64,000 nt of DNA from Robertmurraya sp047302285 (GTDB lineage: Bacteria; Bacillota; Bacilli; Bacillales; Cytobacillaceae), in assembly GCF_047302285.1 (NCBI RefSeq), contig NZ_CP154845.1, forward strand, positions 2,294,001-2,358,000, given 5' to 3'. The notes under the pieces were generated by a model, which saw only the letters and a program-made list of their open reading frames with translations, made no database searches and was not told the DNA's origin. The first letter of the stretch is position 1. Every line of letters begins with the position of its first letter. Below are positions 25,055-34,511 of the stretch, piece by piece. The position numbers and the translations under genes are program-made.

Positions 25055-26425
25055 ATGGTAAATTACTCTGCACTATTACTAAAGCAAAGAGCTTATTTTC
25101 ATACAGGTGAGACGAAAGATTTGTCCTTTCGCATTGAAGCTTTACAAAAGCTAGGCAATGCAATTCGCGAAGGTGAACAAAAGCTCATACAAAGCTTAAA
25201 GGATGATTTGAATAAGTCTGAATTTGATGCCTATTCTACTGAGATTGGCATTGTTCTCGAAGAAATACGCTTCACCTTAAAAAATCTCCGTCGCTGGGCA
25301 AAGCCGCGAAAAGTGAAAACACCGTTCACTCACATTGGTTCAAAAAGCTATATTTACCCTGAACCATATGGAGTAACCTTAATTATTGCTCCATGGAATT
25401 ACCCGTTTCAACTAGCGATTGCTCCACTCATTGGTGCCATTGCGGCAGGAAATTGCGCGATTTTAAAACCTTCAGAGCTCACACCTAGAACTTCAGAAGT
25501 GCTTGCTGAACTAATGAAGCGCCATTTTCCAAAGGAATATATTACAGTCGTAGAAGGTGGAATTGAAACGAGTGAAGCCCTCTTAAATGAAAATTTTGAT
25601 TACATCTTTTTTACAGGCAGTGTTGGAGTTGGGAAGATTATCATGAAAGCAGCATCTAAACATTTAACCCCAGTCACACTAGAATTAGGTGGAAAAAGCC
25701 CATGTATTGTTCATCAAGATGCTAACCTGAAGCTTGCCGCGAAACGAATCGCTTGGGGAAAGTTTATGAACGCTGGTCAGACTTGTATTGCTCCTGATTA
25801 TTTATATGTACATAAAAGTGTTAAGGAAGAGTTTTTAGCTAATTTAAGAAATGCGGTGACAGAGCTTTACGGTCAGGAACCATTACAAAATAAGGACTAC
25901 ACAAGAATTGTTAGTGAACGGCATTTTAACAGGCTTGAATCATTTTTATCGGAAGGTTCCATTTTTCTAGGTGGGGAAACGTCACCGGAACAATTATCTA
26001 TTTCTCCAACCGTACTAACGGATATTACATGGGATGACAAGGTGATGGACGATGAAATCTTTGGTCCAATCCTTCCAGTGCTTGAATATGAACAGTTCCC
26101 AGAAGTTGTATCAGAAATCCTTAACCATCCCAAGCCGTTAGCGCTGTATTTATTTACTGAAAGCAAGGCCGTGCAAGAGAGTATTCTCGCTCATGTTTCG
26201 TTTGGTGGTGGTTGCATTAATGACACTGTGTACCATATTTCAAGTCCTTATCTACCCTTTGGTGGAGTAGGAAATAGCGGAACAGGCGCCTATCATGGTA
26301 AGGGAAGTTTTGATACCTTTTCACATGAAAAAAGTATTTTAAAGCAAACTACCTTATTTGATATTCCTCTACGCTATCCTAATGTTAAAAATGGTCTAAA
26401 GTATATAAAAATGGTTTTTAAATAG
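25055..26425 (+). CDS. Aldehyde dehydrogenase, class 3-like
   Basis: NAD(P)-dependent oxidation of aldehydes to acids. The 456-residue length and lack of an N-terminal extension are typical of class 3/YwdH-type enzymes, which act on fatty or aromatic aldehydes. Visible motifs are APWNYPFQLA, FTGSVGVGK (cofactor loop), LELGGKSP (general base Glu) and NAGQTCIAPDY (nucleophilic Cys). Two weakly hydrophobic stretches near the C-terminus (FDIPLRYPNVKNGLKYIKMVF) may associate with membrane. RBS AGGAG precedes the ATG. Confidence 0.92.
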   Translation: MVNYSALLLKQRAYFHTGETKDLSFRIEALQKLGNAIREGEQKLIQSLKDDLNKSEFDAYSTEIGIVLEEIRFTLKNLRRWAKPRKVKTPFTHIGSKSYIYPEPYGVTLIIAPWNYPFQLAIAPLIGAIAAGNCAILKPSELTPRTSEVLAELMKRHFPKEYITVVEGGIETSEALLNENFDYIFFTGSVGVGKIIMKAASKHLTPVTLELGGKSPCIVHQDANLKLAAKRIAWGKFMNAGQTCIAPDYLYVHKSVKEEFLANLRNAVTELYGQEPLQNKDYTRIVSERHFNRLESFLSEGSIFLGGETSPEQLSISPTVLTDITWDDKVMDDEIFGPILPVLEYEQFPEVVSEILNHPKPLALYLFTESKAVQESILAHVSFGGGCINDTVYHISSPYLPFGGVGNSGTGAYHGKGSFDTFSHEKSILKQTTLFDIPLRYPNVKNGLKYIKMVFK

Positions 26426-26492
26426 TAAGTAGGAGATTAGGCGCATACATTGTAGTAGTTGAACTTTTCCTATTTTCAAGGAGGTTTGTACA

Positions 26493-27350
26493 ATGTATGT
26501 ACCTAAAGAAGTGGAAATTATCGAAGTTGGTCCTCGCGATGGTTTACAAAATGAGTCGAAACCGATTTCAATTGATGATAAAAAACAATTAATTAAAGGA
26601 TTGGCAAAATGTGGTTTTTCAAGAATTGAAACCGCATCCTTTGTTCATCCTAAATGGGTTCCGCAAATGGCAGACGCTGAGGAAATCGCTCACTTTTGTA
26701 AGGAATTAAGACTAACCTATCTGGCACTTACGCCAAACATGAAAGCGCTTGAACGGGCAATATCTGTCGGTGTGCCACAAATTGCTGTTTTTATAGGGGC
26801 CAGTGAGACATTTAATCGAAAGAATATTAATCGATCCATTTCGGACTCGTTATCAGAATGTAAGCAGTTAATCGAACGTGCCAAAAAGGCAGGAATGTTT
26901 ATTCGCGGTTATGTTTCCGTGTCTTTTTCCTGCCCTTATGAGGGGAATGTTTCGTTCGAACAAGTACGCTACGTTTGTGAATCTTTGATTAACTACGGAG
27001 TAAATGAAATGGACATTGGGGATACAAATGGTCAAGCAAATCCCAGGCTAGTCTATGAGCGTTTTATGAGATTGCAAGAGTTATTTCCAGAAACGACGTT
27101 TGTCGCTCATTTTCATGACACAGAAAGAATGGCATTAGCAAATGTACTAGCCGCGTTACAAGCTGGTATTACAAAATATGATAGCTCCATTGCTGGACTC
27201 GGTGGTTGTCCTTATTCACCAGGGGCGACAGGGAATATTGCGACAGAAGATTTGGTCTTGATGCTTGAGAAAATGGATTGTAGGACAAATGTAAATGTCG
27301 ATTTACTCAAGCAAATAATTCCTTATGCTAAGGGATTATCTAGTCATTAA
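26493..27350 (+). CDS. Hydroxymethylglutaryl-CoA lyase
   Basis: DRE-TIM metallolyase splitting HMG-CoA into acetoacetate and acetyl-CoA, the last step of leucine catabolism. Seen are VGPRDGLQNE with catalytic Arg and metal Asp, the HFHDT metal histidines near residue 207, and the GLGGCPYSPGATGN loop with catalytic Cys. At 285 residues the C-terminus is about 15 residues shorter than usual, ending soon after TNVNVDLLKQ, and its last codons overlap a convergent gene. No mccA/mccB or liuC genes accompany it in this window. RBS AAGGAGG is strong. Confidence 0.92.
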   Translation: MYVPKEVEIIEVGPRDGLQNESKPISIDDKKQLIKGLAKCGFSRIETASFVHPKWVPQMADAEEIAHFCKELRLTYLALTPNMKALERAISVGVPQIAVFIGASETFNRKNINRSISDSLSECKQLIERAKKAGMFIRGYVSVSFSCPYEGNVSFEQVRYVCESLINYGVNEMDIGDTNGQANPRLVYERFMRLQELFPETTFVAHFHDTERMALANVLAALQAGITKYDSSIAGLGGCPYSPGATGNIATEDLVLMLEKMDCRTNVNVDLLKQIIPYAKGLSSH

Positions 27351-27786
27351 TGGTTAATAAATGATAGAACAGGAGGATAAAAGATAAGTAAACACTGTAA
27401 CCGAAAAAAGAGTAATAGTGTTGCCATGTAGCGTGATGAATAAAAAAACCAAGGGACTCTGCAAACTTTTCAAATGCTGCCATTAGCGTACTTAATGTGA
27501 TGATGAACATCATTTTCATCCACTTTTGTAGCCTTAAGGAAATTAGGATAAAAAAGATAATAAAAACGGGTAGGACAATCGCAGTAAACAATATATTAAT
27601 CGTAAAGATAGAAGGGAATGGACGAATCGGAAATGAGTATAGCCCCTTTCCGACAAAATAGAGGTCTAAATAGGTTCCGATCAGGGTAGCTAAAAGGACG
27701 ATCGATAATAGACTACCCCAATAGCGATACGGCTTTTTTGGCGATGGCGGCGAGTTCAAGTCTTTCAAGGGTTTTACAGTAATCAT
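27340..27786 (-). CDS. Integral membrane protein, CBO0543-like
   Basis: A 148-residue membrane protein with four hydrophobic helices. The YFVGKGLYSFPIRPFPSIF segment between helix 1 and 2 is typical of the CBO0543 family of small membrane proteins of unknown function. I choose ATG 27786, which has GGAGAG nine bases upstream, over ATG 27810. The 5' end overlaps the 3' end of the DUF2515 gene by 74 bp in another frame, and the 3' end overlaps the convergent HMG-CoA lyase by 11 bp. Confidence 0.75.
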   Translation of the reverse strand: MITVKPLKDLNSPPSPKKPYRYWGSLLSIVLLATLIGTYLDLYFVGKGLYSFPIRPFPSIFTINILFTAIVLPVFIIFFILISLRLQKWMKMMFIITLSTLMAAFEKFAESLGFFIHHATWQHYYSFFGYSVYLSFILLFYHLLTIND

Positions 27787-28852
27787 TTTCGATCTCTCCA
27801 TTTTTTTCATTTTTTCCTTCGTCTAGCAAATAGTAGATAACTTTCCAGCTTTTATACCAATCTCCTAATTCAGCAGCCTGATGATCTTGATTATTCCACG
27901 CATTCGTTAAGTAAGGGCTATAGAAACGATACGCTCCAGGGATCAGTTGACAGCCTTTTAAACGTCTCTTTAATTCGGTACCTGGTACGACTTCTTCTAT
28001 CGAATTAAAAATGTCTGGCCAATAGTCCTTTCTTGAGCCCGAATGTGGTGTTTTTTTCGCCCATTCTTGTATTTTTTCTAATCTCCTTTTATCACCATAT
28101 AAAATGTTATAAAGTCTTTTACCGAGAAGAATACGCTCATGCAGACTTTGAAAATGATGAAGGGTTTCTCCGACTAATTGTATTTGTCCATCCTTTTCAA
28201 AAGGAAATAAAATGTGGTTCATGGAGAGGATGTCCTGAAGCATAAACTCTAAAGAATCAAACACTTCTTTCTTGTATGTTGGGTGATGAATGACTCGTTC
28301 CTCTAAATAGCTTTGTTCGTTTATGATTAACGCTGTCGTTAATATCGAAGGATCCTGATGGGACCAAAAGTCATTCCAGATGGTTTCCATAAATTGAGAA
28401 ACATGAAATTGTGGTAATAAATGAAAAAGATTTTCTCCTCTTTTTAAACTCTCCTCATATAAAAGAAATTGAGGATAGGCATCTTGAAAAATAAGCCAAT
28501 TTCCTCTCTCTAAAAAATTGAAGAAGCTGAGAGCTTCTTTACTGGATAGAAGTCTAGTGAGGAATCCACCTTTTAAATCGGTCATGTTCCAGCCGCCATT
28601 TCGGGAAACCATATGACCTAAAAAAGCCCAATGTACTTCAGGATGTTTCAAAGAAAAATCAAGATAAGCTTTTGTTCTCGTTACATTATTTACATTCCAC
28701 TCATTTGTTTCAATTTCAATTTTCGTTATCGTTTTCTTTTCTTCTAAGGAAGGAGTATGTTGAGACTTTTTCTTGTTTGCGCGTAGCCCTTTTTTTATTC
28801 GCCTTAAAGATTCAGGTAGGGAGGGAGATTCTTTTGTAAAAAGCTTTCCCAA
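27713..28852 (-). CDS. DUF2515-family protein (YppC-like)
   Basis: A 379-residue soluble protein with a basic N-terminal 40 residues and a largely helical core rich in aromatic residues. SRNGGWNMTDLKGG near residue 84 and the C-terminal PGAYRFYSPYLTNAWNNQ block match my recollection of DUF2515 (B. subtilis YppC), function unknown. The start is TTG 28852, supported by AAAGGAGGAG at ideal spacing. It diverges from the cyclase gene and overlaps the downstream membrane-protein gene. Confidence 0.78.
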   Translation of the reverse strand: MGKLFTKESPSLPESLRRIKKGLRANKKKSQHTPSLEEKKTITKIEIETNEWNVNNVTRTKAYLDFSLKHPEVHWAFLGHMVSRNGGWNMTDLKGGFLTRLLSSKEALSFFNFLERGNWLIFQDAYPQFLLYEESLKRGENLFHLLPQFHVSQFMETIWNDFWSHQDPSILTTALIINEQSYLEERVIHHPTYKKEVFDSLEFMLQDILSMNHILFPFEKDGQIQLVGETLHHFQSLHERILLGKRLYNILYGDKRRLEKIQEWAKKTPHSGSRKDYWPDIFNSIEEVVPGTELKRRLKGCQLIPGAYRFYSPYLTNAWNNQDHQAAELGDWYKSWKVIYYLLDEGKNEKNGEIENDYCKTLERLELAAIAKKAVSLLG

Positions 28853-28955
28853 GATTTACTCCTCCTTTGTTTATGTAGACATGATTTCTCGTGAATGTTC
28901 AGTTTAGGGAGGGAATATGAATATAGAAACAATTTCCTCTACTGGAGTGATAACA

Positions 28956-30836
28956 ATGAAAGCAAATGTACAGGACGGACTTAAGTTTTTAATTGATATG
29001 TTGAAAAGGGATCAGACGGAATCAGGTTCATGGGAGTACCCTTTTGAAACAGGAATCTCGACCGATTGCTATATGATCATTTTATTAAGATCGTTGGAGA
29101 TTGATGATGAAAACTTAATACAGGAACTCACGAAAAGAATTTTGAGTAGACAGGAAAAGAATGGTGCATGGAAATTATTTCATGATGAAGGAGAAGGGAA
29201 CGTAACGGCGACTGTAGAAGCATACTATGCGTTATTATATTCTGGATACATGGAGAAAGCAGATAAACGATTAAGGGTAGCAAGAAGATTTATCTTAGCT
29301 AATGGTGGTGTAAATAAGGCTCATTTGTTTACGAAAATCATGCTTGCGATTACTGGTCAATATAAATGGCCCGCTTTTTTTACCATACCTTTAGAGTTCA
29401 TTTTACTTCCGACCTCATTTCCTATTAATTTCTATCAATTATCCGTATTTGGACGCGCCAATTTGCTCCCCATTATGATAATAGCAGACAAAAAATTCTC
29501 CTTAAAAACGAAAAAAAGTCCTGATTTATCTGAGTTATTTTTGCGCGATGAAGGGGGCACTGAAGAAGAGATCGAACAATGGCGTTCATTCACCTCACTT
29601 ATCACAGATGGAATAAAACAAGTGGTAGGGCTACCAAGCCAGCTAAAGAAAAAGGCAAAAATGAAGGCAAAACAATACATGCTCTCCCACATTGAAAAGG
29701 ATGGCACTTTTTATAGTTATTTTAGTTCAACATTTCTCATGATCTTTGCATTACTTGCTTTGCAAGATGATAACCTGAAACCGTTTATTAACCGAGCTGT
29801 CAAAGGGCTTAAGTCGATGAGGACGGAAATAAAAGGGTATAGCCATATGCAGTACACAACAGCATCCGTTTGGAATACTGCTTTAATTAGTTACGCCCTA
29901 CAAGAAGCAGGGGTAGCACCAGATGATAAGGTTGTCCATAGAGCTAATCAATACTTATTAAAGAAGCAGCATCATTTGTATGGAGATTGGATCATCCATA
30001 ATCCGAACGCCTTTCCAGGTGGGTGGGGATTTTCACATATCAATACGATTAATCCAGATGTCGATGATACAACGGCATCTTTGCGCGCGATCGCACGCTC
30101 TGTCACGACTGATACCAGCTACCGTCAAGCATGGGAAAGAGGGATTCGCTGGGTATTATCGATGCAAAATGATGGTGGGGGCTGGCCGGCATTTGAGAAA
30201 AATACGAATCGTTCATATTTTAAACTATTGCCAATTGAAAAAGCTGAATTTATCCTCACAGATCCACCTTCACCAGATTTAACAGGGAGAACCTTGCAAT
30301 TTCTGGGAGAATACACGAATCTAACCCCCACTCATTCTATTGTTCAAGCAGGGATTCAATCACTTGAACGTAATCAAGAGATGGATGGTTCTTGGTACGG
30401 TAGATGGGGAATATGTTATCTATACGGTACATGGGCAGCCATTACCGGTTTAATAGCTGTTGGTGTATCTCCTGCGAATTCGACTGTTGCCAAAGGACTC
30501 GCCTGGATTAAAAAGGTTCAAAATGAAGACGGTGGTTGGGGGGAATCTTGCAAAAGTGATAGTGAGAATAAGTTTATCCCACTTTCAAGTACACTGACCC
30601 ATACAGCATGGGCAGTTGATGCTCTCATCGCGGCTAATGAACGTCCATCGAAAGAAATCAAGAAGGGGATCACGTTTTTACTAAATCACTTGGAGCGGGA
30701 TGATTGGACAACAGATTATCCGAAAGGACAGGGGATGGCTGGGGACTTCTATATTCACTATCATAGTTATCGTTATATTTATCCATTGCTTGCTTTAGCA
30801 CATTATAAGCATAAATATGGGGAATCAGGTCGTTGA
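28956..30836 (+). CDS. sqhC: Squalene-hopene/sporulenol-type terpene cyclase
   Basis: Class II triterpene cyclase. The protonating DxDDTTA motif is present (NPDVDDTTA, near residue 370), with several QW repeats such as QNEDGGWGES, GSWYGRWG and GGWGFS. The sequence follows B. subtilis SqhC, which cyclises tetraprenyl-beta-curcumene to sporulenol in spores, more closely than hopanoid-type SHC. ATG 28956 has GGAG at nine bases and gives the usual distance to the first QW motif; ATG 28917 (13 more residues) is possible. The gene stands alone between divergent DUF2515 and convergent unknown genes. Confidence 0.9.
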   Translation: MKANVQDGLKFLIDMLKRDQTESGSWEYPFETGISTDCYMIILLRSLEIDDENLIQELTKRILSRQEKNGAWKLFHDEGEGNVTATVEAYYALLYSGYMEKADKRLRVARRFILANGGVNKAHLFTKIMLAITGQYKWPAFFTIPLEFILLPTSFPINFYQLSVFGRANLLPIMIIADKKFSLKTKKSPDLSELFLRDEGGTEEEIEQWRSFTSLITDGIKQVVGLPSQLKKKAKMKAKQYMLSHIEKDGTFYSYFSSTFLMIFALLALQDDNLKPFINRAVKGLKSMRTEIKGYSHMQYTTASVWNTALISYALQEAGVAPDDKVVHRANQYLLKKQHHLYGDWIIHNPNAFPGGWGFSHINTINPDVDDTTASLRAIARSVTTDTSYRQAWERGIRWVLSMQNDGGGWPAFEKNTNRSYFKLLPIEKAEFILTDPPSPDLTGRTLQFLGEYTNLTPTHSIVQAGIQSLERNQEMDGSWYGRWGICYLYGTWAAITGLIAVGVSPANSTVAKGLAWIKKVQNEDGGWGESCKSDSENKFIPLSSTLTHTAWAVDALIAANERPSKEIKKGITFLLNHLERDDWTTDYPKGQGMAGDFYIHYHSYRYIYPLLALAHYKHKYGESGR

Positions 30837-30864
30837 AACAAGGCAAATTGTCTCAAACGACCTG
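30826..30864. terminator. Long imperfect hairpin between convergent genes
   Basis: CAGGTCGTT (30826-30834) pairs with AACGACCTG (30856-30864); an inner ACAA/TTGT stem extends it. The left arm includes the sqhC stop codon. There is no good T run on either strand, so it is a weak two-way terminator candidate. Confidence 0.5.
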
Positions 30865-30869
30865 AAATG

Positions 30870-31613
30870 TTATTCGCTTTTGACGATTTTAGATGGGTTA
30901 TTTATCTTATATGGAACAGGTTCGGAAACCAAGTACTCGTCTTCTACATCCTTTCCATTCGGAAGCTTTTTCTTCACAATTTTCCCATCGAATTCGAGCT
31001 TATTTCCTGGGGAGAGTTCGAATTTTTTCAATGTTTTGGAGTGGCTACACCAAGCTAGACCTATTTCTATCGGCGGTTCTTGCACGATTACGACATCTTT
31101 TAGCACAATAACCTCATCATTTTCCTCATTAAAATGGTTCCAGCTATAAGCGAACTGTTGCACCTCTGCAGAGAAATGAACCTTTTCTAAAGGCAGATCA
31201 ATTTTTTTCAGCGCTGCTTTCTTTTCTTTTTTAAGTGCTTTTTCACTTGTGGCAGTTGCCTTTTTCTCGACTGTCTGGTTGGCTTCTTTTTTCGGTTCAA
31301 CCGTCGTTTTTTCTGAATTTGTGACGACCGTTTTAGTGAAGCTTGAGGCTTGCATTTCTTTTAAGTAAGCAGGGTGGATGCAACTCAAATTGCCGTCGTC
31401 AAATTCGATCACTAGAGTGTTATATTTTTCGCCCTTGCCATATATTTCATATCCCTTAATCGTTACCTTGCATTCAAGGTTACCTGTTTTGTACCAAAAC
31501 TCTTTTTTAACTTCTTTCGTGGACGATAGTCCCCATTCTTTTACCTTTTCAGCGTAATGATCTTCGTCGCTAAAGGTTTGAAAGTCACCTTTTGGTGGTA
31601 AAAAATTGTTCAT
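30870..31613 (-). CDS. Two-domain protein of unknown function with Lys/Ala-rich linker
   Basis: About 247 residues. Residues 1-90 look like a small alpha/beta domain (ECKVTIKGYEIYGKGEKYNTLVIEF, split here by its own strands). Residues 95-150 form a charged linker of K, E, A and T. The last 100 residues look beta-rich (VIVLKDVVIVQEPPIEIGL) and may form a second domain. There is no signal peptide or membrane segment. ATG 31613 is preferred; GTG 31622 lies too near AGGGATG. I do not recognise the family. Confidence 0.65.
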   Translation of the reverse strand: MNNFLPPKGDFQTFSDEDHYAEKVKEWGLSSTKEVKKEFWYKTGNLECKVTIKGYEIYGKGEKYNTLVIEFDDGNLSCIHPAYLKEMQASSFTKTVVTNSEKTTVEPKKEANQTVEKKATATSEKALKKEKKAALKKIDLPLEKVHFSAEVQQFAYSWNHFNEENDEVIVLKDVVIVQEPPIEIGLAWCSHSKTLKKFELSPGNKLEFDGKIVKKKLPNGKDVEDEYLVSEPVPYKINNPSKIVKSE

Positions 31614-31828
31614 TATTAACACATCCCTAATTGAATCATTTCATTAATTGGTCTTTCAATTAAATCTTCTATATCAATAGATTATCACAAACAAAGGAAT
31701 TTTCTCCATTGAGTGGTTGTAATCAATAGATTAATTCATAAAATTGCCAAGGTAAGGGTTTTCAAAATCAGTCTTCTCCATGGTAGATTATGATAAGATT
31801 TATTAATAGATGGAAAAAAGGAGAGAAA

Positions 31829-32851
31829 ATGATGAAAGCACTCGTTTTAAAAGATAAGGTAAAACCTGGTGAAAGTACGGCAAATTTGTATTATGAGGAA
31901 GTTGAGACTCCAACAGCTGGAGCAGGAGAAGTAGTCATTCGCCTAAAAACAGCCGCGTTAAATCGAAGAGATGTCTTTATTCGTCAAGGGCTATATCCTG
32001 GGATCCGTGTCCCATCTATTCCTGGTTCTGATGGAGCCGGGATCGTAGCAGAGATTGGGGATGGGGTTGAAGGTTTTAAGGTTGGTCATGAAGTGTTGAT
32101 CAATCCTGGAATGGGTTGGGGAGAAAATCCTATTTTTCCGGAAGCGAATTTTTCTGTATTAGGGGTACCTATTAATGGTACATATGCGCAATATATTAAA
32201 GTTCCAGCTGAAAATGTCTTTCCGAAACCGGAACATTTAACATGGGAAGAAGCTGCTGCTTTACCCCTTGGTGGCCTAACTGCTTATCGTGCAGTTGTTA
32301 CAAAGGGACAGGTTCAAGCTGGTGAGACTGTGATTATTCCTGGGATTGGTGGAGGCGTGGCAACAATCGCCCTACAAATTGCATCTGCATTAGGTGCAAA
32401 GGTATATGTCACATCAAGCAGCGATGAAAAAGTTGAAAAGGCAGTCGAGCTTGGTGCTACAGGCGGTGTTAACTATCGTCAAGAAGATTGGGTAAAACAA
32501 TTATCTTCACGTTCTGGAGGCGCTGACCTTTCCATCGATTCTATAGGAGGGGATACATTAAAGGATTTAATTAAACTAGCCAAGCCTGGTAGCAAAATTG
32601 TCTCATTCGGCTCCACTTTAGGACCCGTCAATCATCTCCTAATGCCGCATATTTTTTTCAAACAGTTAACGCTTATGGGAACGACAATGGGGAATCGCTA
32701 TGAGTTTATGGAAATGTTAAATCTTTTTAATGAGTATAAACTTAAACCGGTTGTTAGTAAGGTCTTTCCATTAGAAAAGGTGGAGGAAGCACACAACGAA
32801 ATGGAACATGGAAAGCATTTTGGGAAGATTGTGCTAGAAATTCCTCAGTAA
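31829..32851 (+). CDS. Zinc-less MDR oxidoreductase (quinone-oxidoreductase-like)
   Basis: Medium-chain dehydrogenase/reductase with a GroES-like N-terminal domain and a Rossmann domain (IIPGIGGGVATIALQIASALGAKV). The structural-zinc cysteines of alcohol dehydrogenases are absent, and the N-terminal part has LNRRDVFIRQGLYPG as in zeta-crystallin/quinone oxidoreductases. NADPH-linked reduction of quinones or enones is the likely reaction. Start at ATG 31829 (or 31832) with AAAGGAG upstream; the upstream TTTATT frame extension has no RBS. Monocistronic. Confidence 0.87.
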   Translation: MMKALVLKDKVKPGESTANLYYEEVETPTAGAGEVVIRLKTAALNRRDVFIRQGLYPGIRVPSIPGSDGAGIVAEIGDGVEGFKVGHEVLINPGMGWGENPIFPEANFSVLGVPINGTYAQYIKVPAENVFPKPEHLTWEEAAALPLGGLTAYRAVVTKGQVQAGETVIIPGIGGGVATIALQIASALGAKVYVTSSSDEKVEKAVELGATGGVNYRQEDWVKQLSSRSGGADLSIDSIGGDTLKDLIKLAKPGSKIVSFGSTLGPVNHLLMPHIFFKQLTLMGTTMGNRYEFMEMLNLFNEYKLKPVVSKVFPLEKVEEAHNEMEHGKHFGKIVLEIPQ

Positions 32852-33077
32852 GTATTAACTAAGATAGATTTTTTACAATCAAAGATAAACAGCTTTGGTT
32901 GTTCTGAAACATTTCCCAATATCCTAGTGGGTAAATTTTGTCACCTTATCATTTTTTTCTTTTTATGTATACCTTCGGGTGGTAGTATAGATGTATTAGA
33001 TTTCTTGCGTATAATACTTTCTAACTAAATGAACACACTAGTAATCAAAAATGTGAATGTGACAATAAAAGGGGAAA

Positions 33078-34259
33078 ATGCTTAAGATGACAAGTAGAAA
33101 AGAGAGAAGTAAGGAAAAACAACGCCATAATACTAAGTTTTTACCATATTTGATTGGAGTCTTCGTTTTCATTATTGCTGGCGGTTTTCTAGTATATTAC
33201 ATGTTGCAAAAAGACACGAGCAATGAAACAGAAATGGACAATATTCGAGAGATTGGAACCAATGGGATTTTACCTCAGTCTACGAAACAACCTGTGCCGA
33301 AAGAAGAGCCGATCGTTGAGACAACGATTAAAATCAGTGCTGCAGGAGACTTTACCCTCGGTACAGATGAATCATTTGGTTATCATGGGACCTTTGTTCA
33401 TGAGGCGGATCAAAATGGACTTTCTCATTTTGTAGGCGGTTTGAATGACGTTTTTAAAAATGATGACCTCTCAACTGTGAACCTAGAGACGACCTTAACG
33501 AATGCTACTAGGAAAGCAGAAAAGAAATTCCGCTTTAAAGGAGACCCTTCCTATGCGAAAATCCTCACATTAGCTGGAATTGAATCAGTGAATCTTGCCA
33601 ATAATCATATTCATGATTATTTACAGCAAGGATACGAGGACACAATAACAACATTAAAGAATGAGAACATTGGATACTTCGGCTATGACCATAAATATGT
33701 CACGACGATAAAAGATGTAAAAGTAGGGGCATTAGGCTATGAGGGATGGGCTGATACGACAGAAATTCGTAGCCGTATTTCAAACGATATTACAGAATTG
33801 CGGGACCAAGGTGTAGAGATTATTCTTGTGCATTTCCATTGGGGGGTTGAGAGAGAATATGTACCTACCCAATCTCAGCAAACTCTTGCTCGTTTTACAG
33901 TCGACAATGGAGCGGATTTAGTTCTTGGCCATCATCCCCATGTTGTACAAGGTGTTGAAGAGTACAATGGGAAATTTATTGTCTACAGTTTAGGAAATTT
34001 CATGTTTGGTGGGAACCGTAATCCAAGTGACAAAGATACCTATGTCTTTCAGCAAACCTTTCATTTGAAAAACGGTAAGCTAACTGACAAAAAAGAAATA
34101 AATATTATTCCATTTTCTATCTCCTCTCTAACGAATCGCAATGATTACCGCCCAACAATGTTAGAAGGAAAAGAGAAAGAACGTGTGAAACAAAAAATAA
34201 TTGATGTTTCGAATAAGATCAATGGTTCAGATTGGCTACAGTATGAAGTGATGAACTAG
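33078..34259 (+). CDS. CapA-family protein (poly-gamma-glutamate synthesis type), membrane-anchored
   Basis: A cytoplasmic basic stub, one transmembrane helix near residues 22-44 and an extracellular CapA metallophosphatase-like domain. Motifs are AAGDFTLG, NLETTLT, LANNHIHDY, HFHWGVE, GHHPHVVQG and SLGNFMFGG. CapA/PgsA proteins aid export or retention of poly-gamma-glutamate, but no capB or capC homologue lies in this window, so its substrate is open. Start ATG 33078 with AGGGGA upstream; monocistronic with a terminator. Confidence 0.88.
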   Translation: MLKMTSRKERSKEKQRHNTKFLPYLIGVFVFIIAGGFLVYYMLQKDTSNETEMDNIREIGTNGILPQSTKQPVPKEEPIVETTIKISAAGDFTLGTDESFGYHGTFVHEADQNGLSHFVGGLNDVFKNDDLSTVNLETTLTNATRKAEKKFRFKGDPSYAKILTLAGIESVNLANNHIHDYLQQGYEDTITTLKNENIGYFGYDHKYVTTIKDVKVGALGYEGWADTTEIRSRISNDITELRDQGVEIILVHFHWGVEREYVPTQSQQTLARFTVDNGADLVLGHHPHVVQGVEEYNGKFIVYSLGNFMFGGNRNPSDKDTYVFQQTFHLKNGKLTDKKEINIIPFSISSLTNRNDYRPTMLEGKEKERVKQKIIDVSNKINGSDWLQYEVMN

Positions 34260-34272
34260 TTTATAAAGTAAG

Positions 34273-34304
34273 GCCGGTAGATGATGATCTCTACCGGCTT
34301 TCTT
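34273..34304 (+). terminator. Terminator after capA-like gene
   Basis: GCCGGTAG pairs with CTACCGGC around ATGATGATCT, followed by TTTCTT. Confidence 0.85.
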
Positions 34305-34455
34305 CATCTCCTTTTAATATATTTTTCAAAAACTGTGGAAGTGAAAAACAGTTCGATAAAATCGATTCATTAACATAGCGTGTTTCCTTTGTATGTGCAT
34401 CAACGGCAATTTCATAAGCATCTAAATCATTCGTCTGTTCTATATGTTTGGACTT
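34291..34455 (-). pseudogene. Decayed gene remnant, C-terminal fragment
   Basis: The - strand has an open frame of 54 codons that reads like a true protein end (…NDLDAYEIAVDAHT, RYVNESILSN, LPQFLKNILKGDEESR) and finishes in TAG at 34291-34293. An in-frame TAG at 34456-34458 lies just upstream and there is no ATG, GTG or TTG with an RBS. The codon usage is like that of the neighbours. I read it as the tail of a lost gene. The parent family is not recognised. Confidence 0.5.
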
Positions 34456-34477
34456 CTATTATGGGTCTTGTTATGAT
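34448..34477 (+). promoter_or_regulatory. Promoter of GNAT gene
   Basis: TTGGAC (34448-34453), then TATGAT (34472-34477) with 18-bp spacing and a TGN extension. It lies 35 nt before the GNAT start codon, in what was once the 5' part of the remnant gene. Confidence 0.6.
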
Positions 34478-34511
34478 GAGAAATATGATGTTGAGCAAAG
34501 GGGATAGATAA

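Noticed and set aside
26743..26757. A cre-like sequence (TGAAAGCGCTTGAA) in the HMG-CoA lyase gene
   Set aside because: It breaks the consensus in its last four bases and is explained by codons for MKALE.
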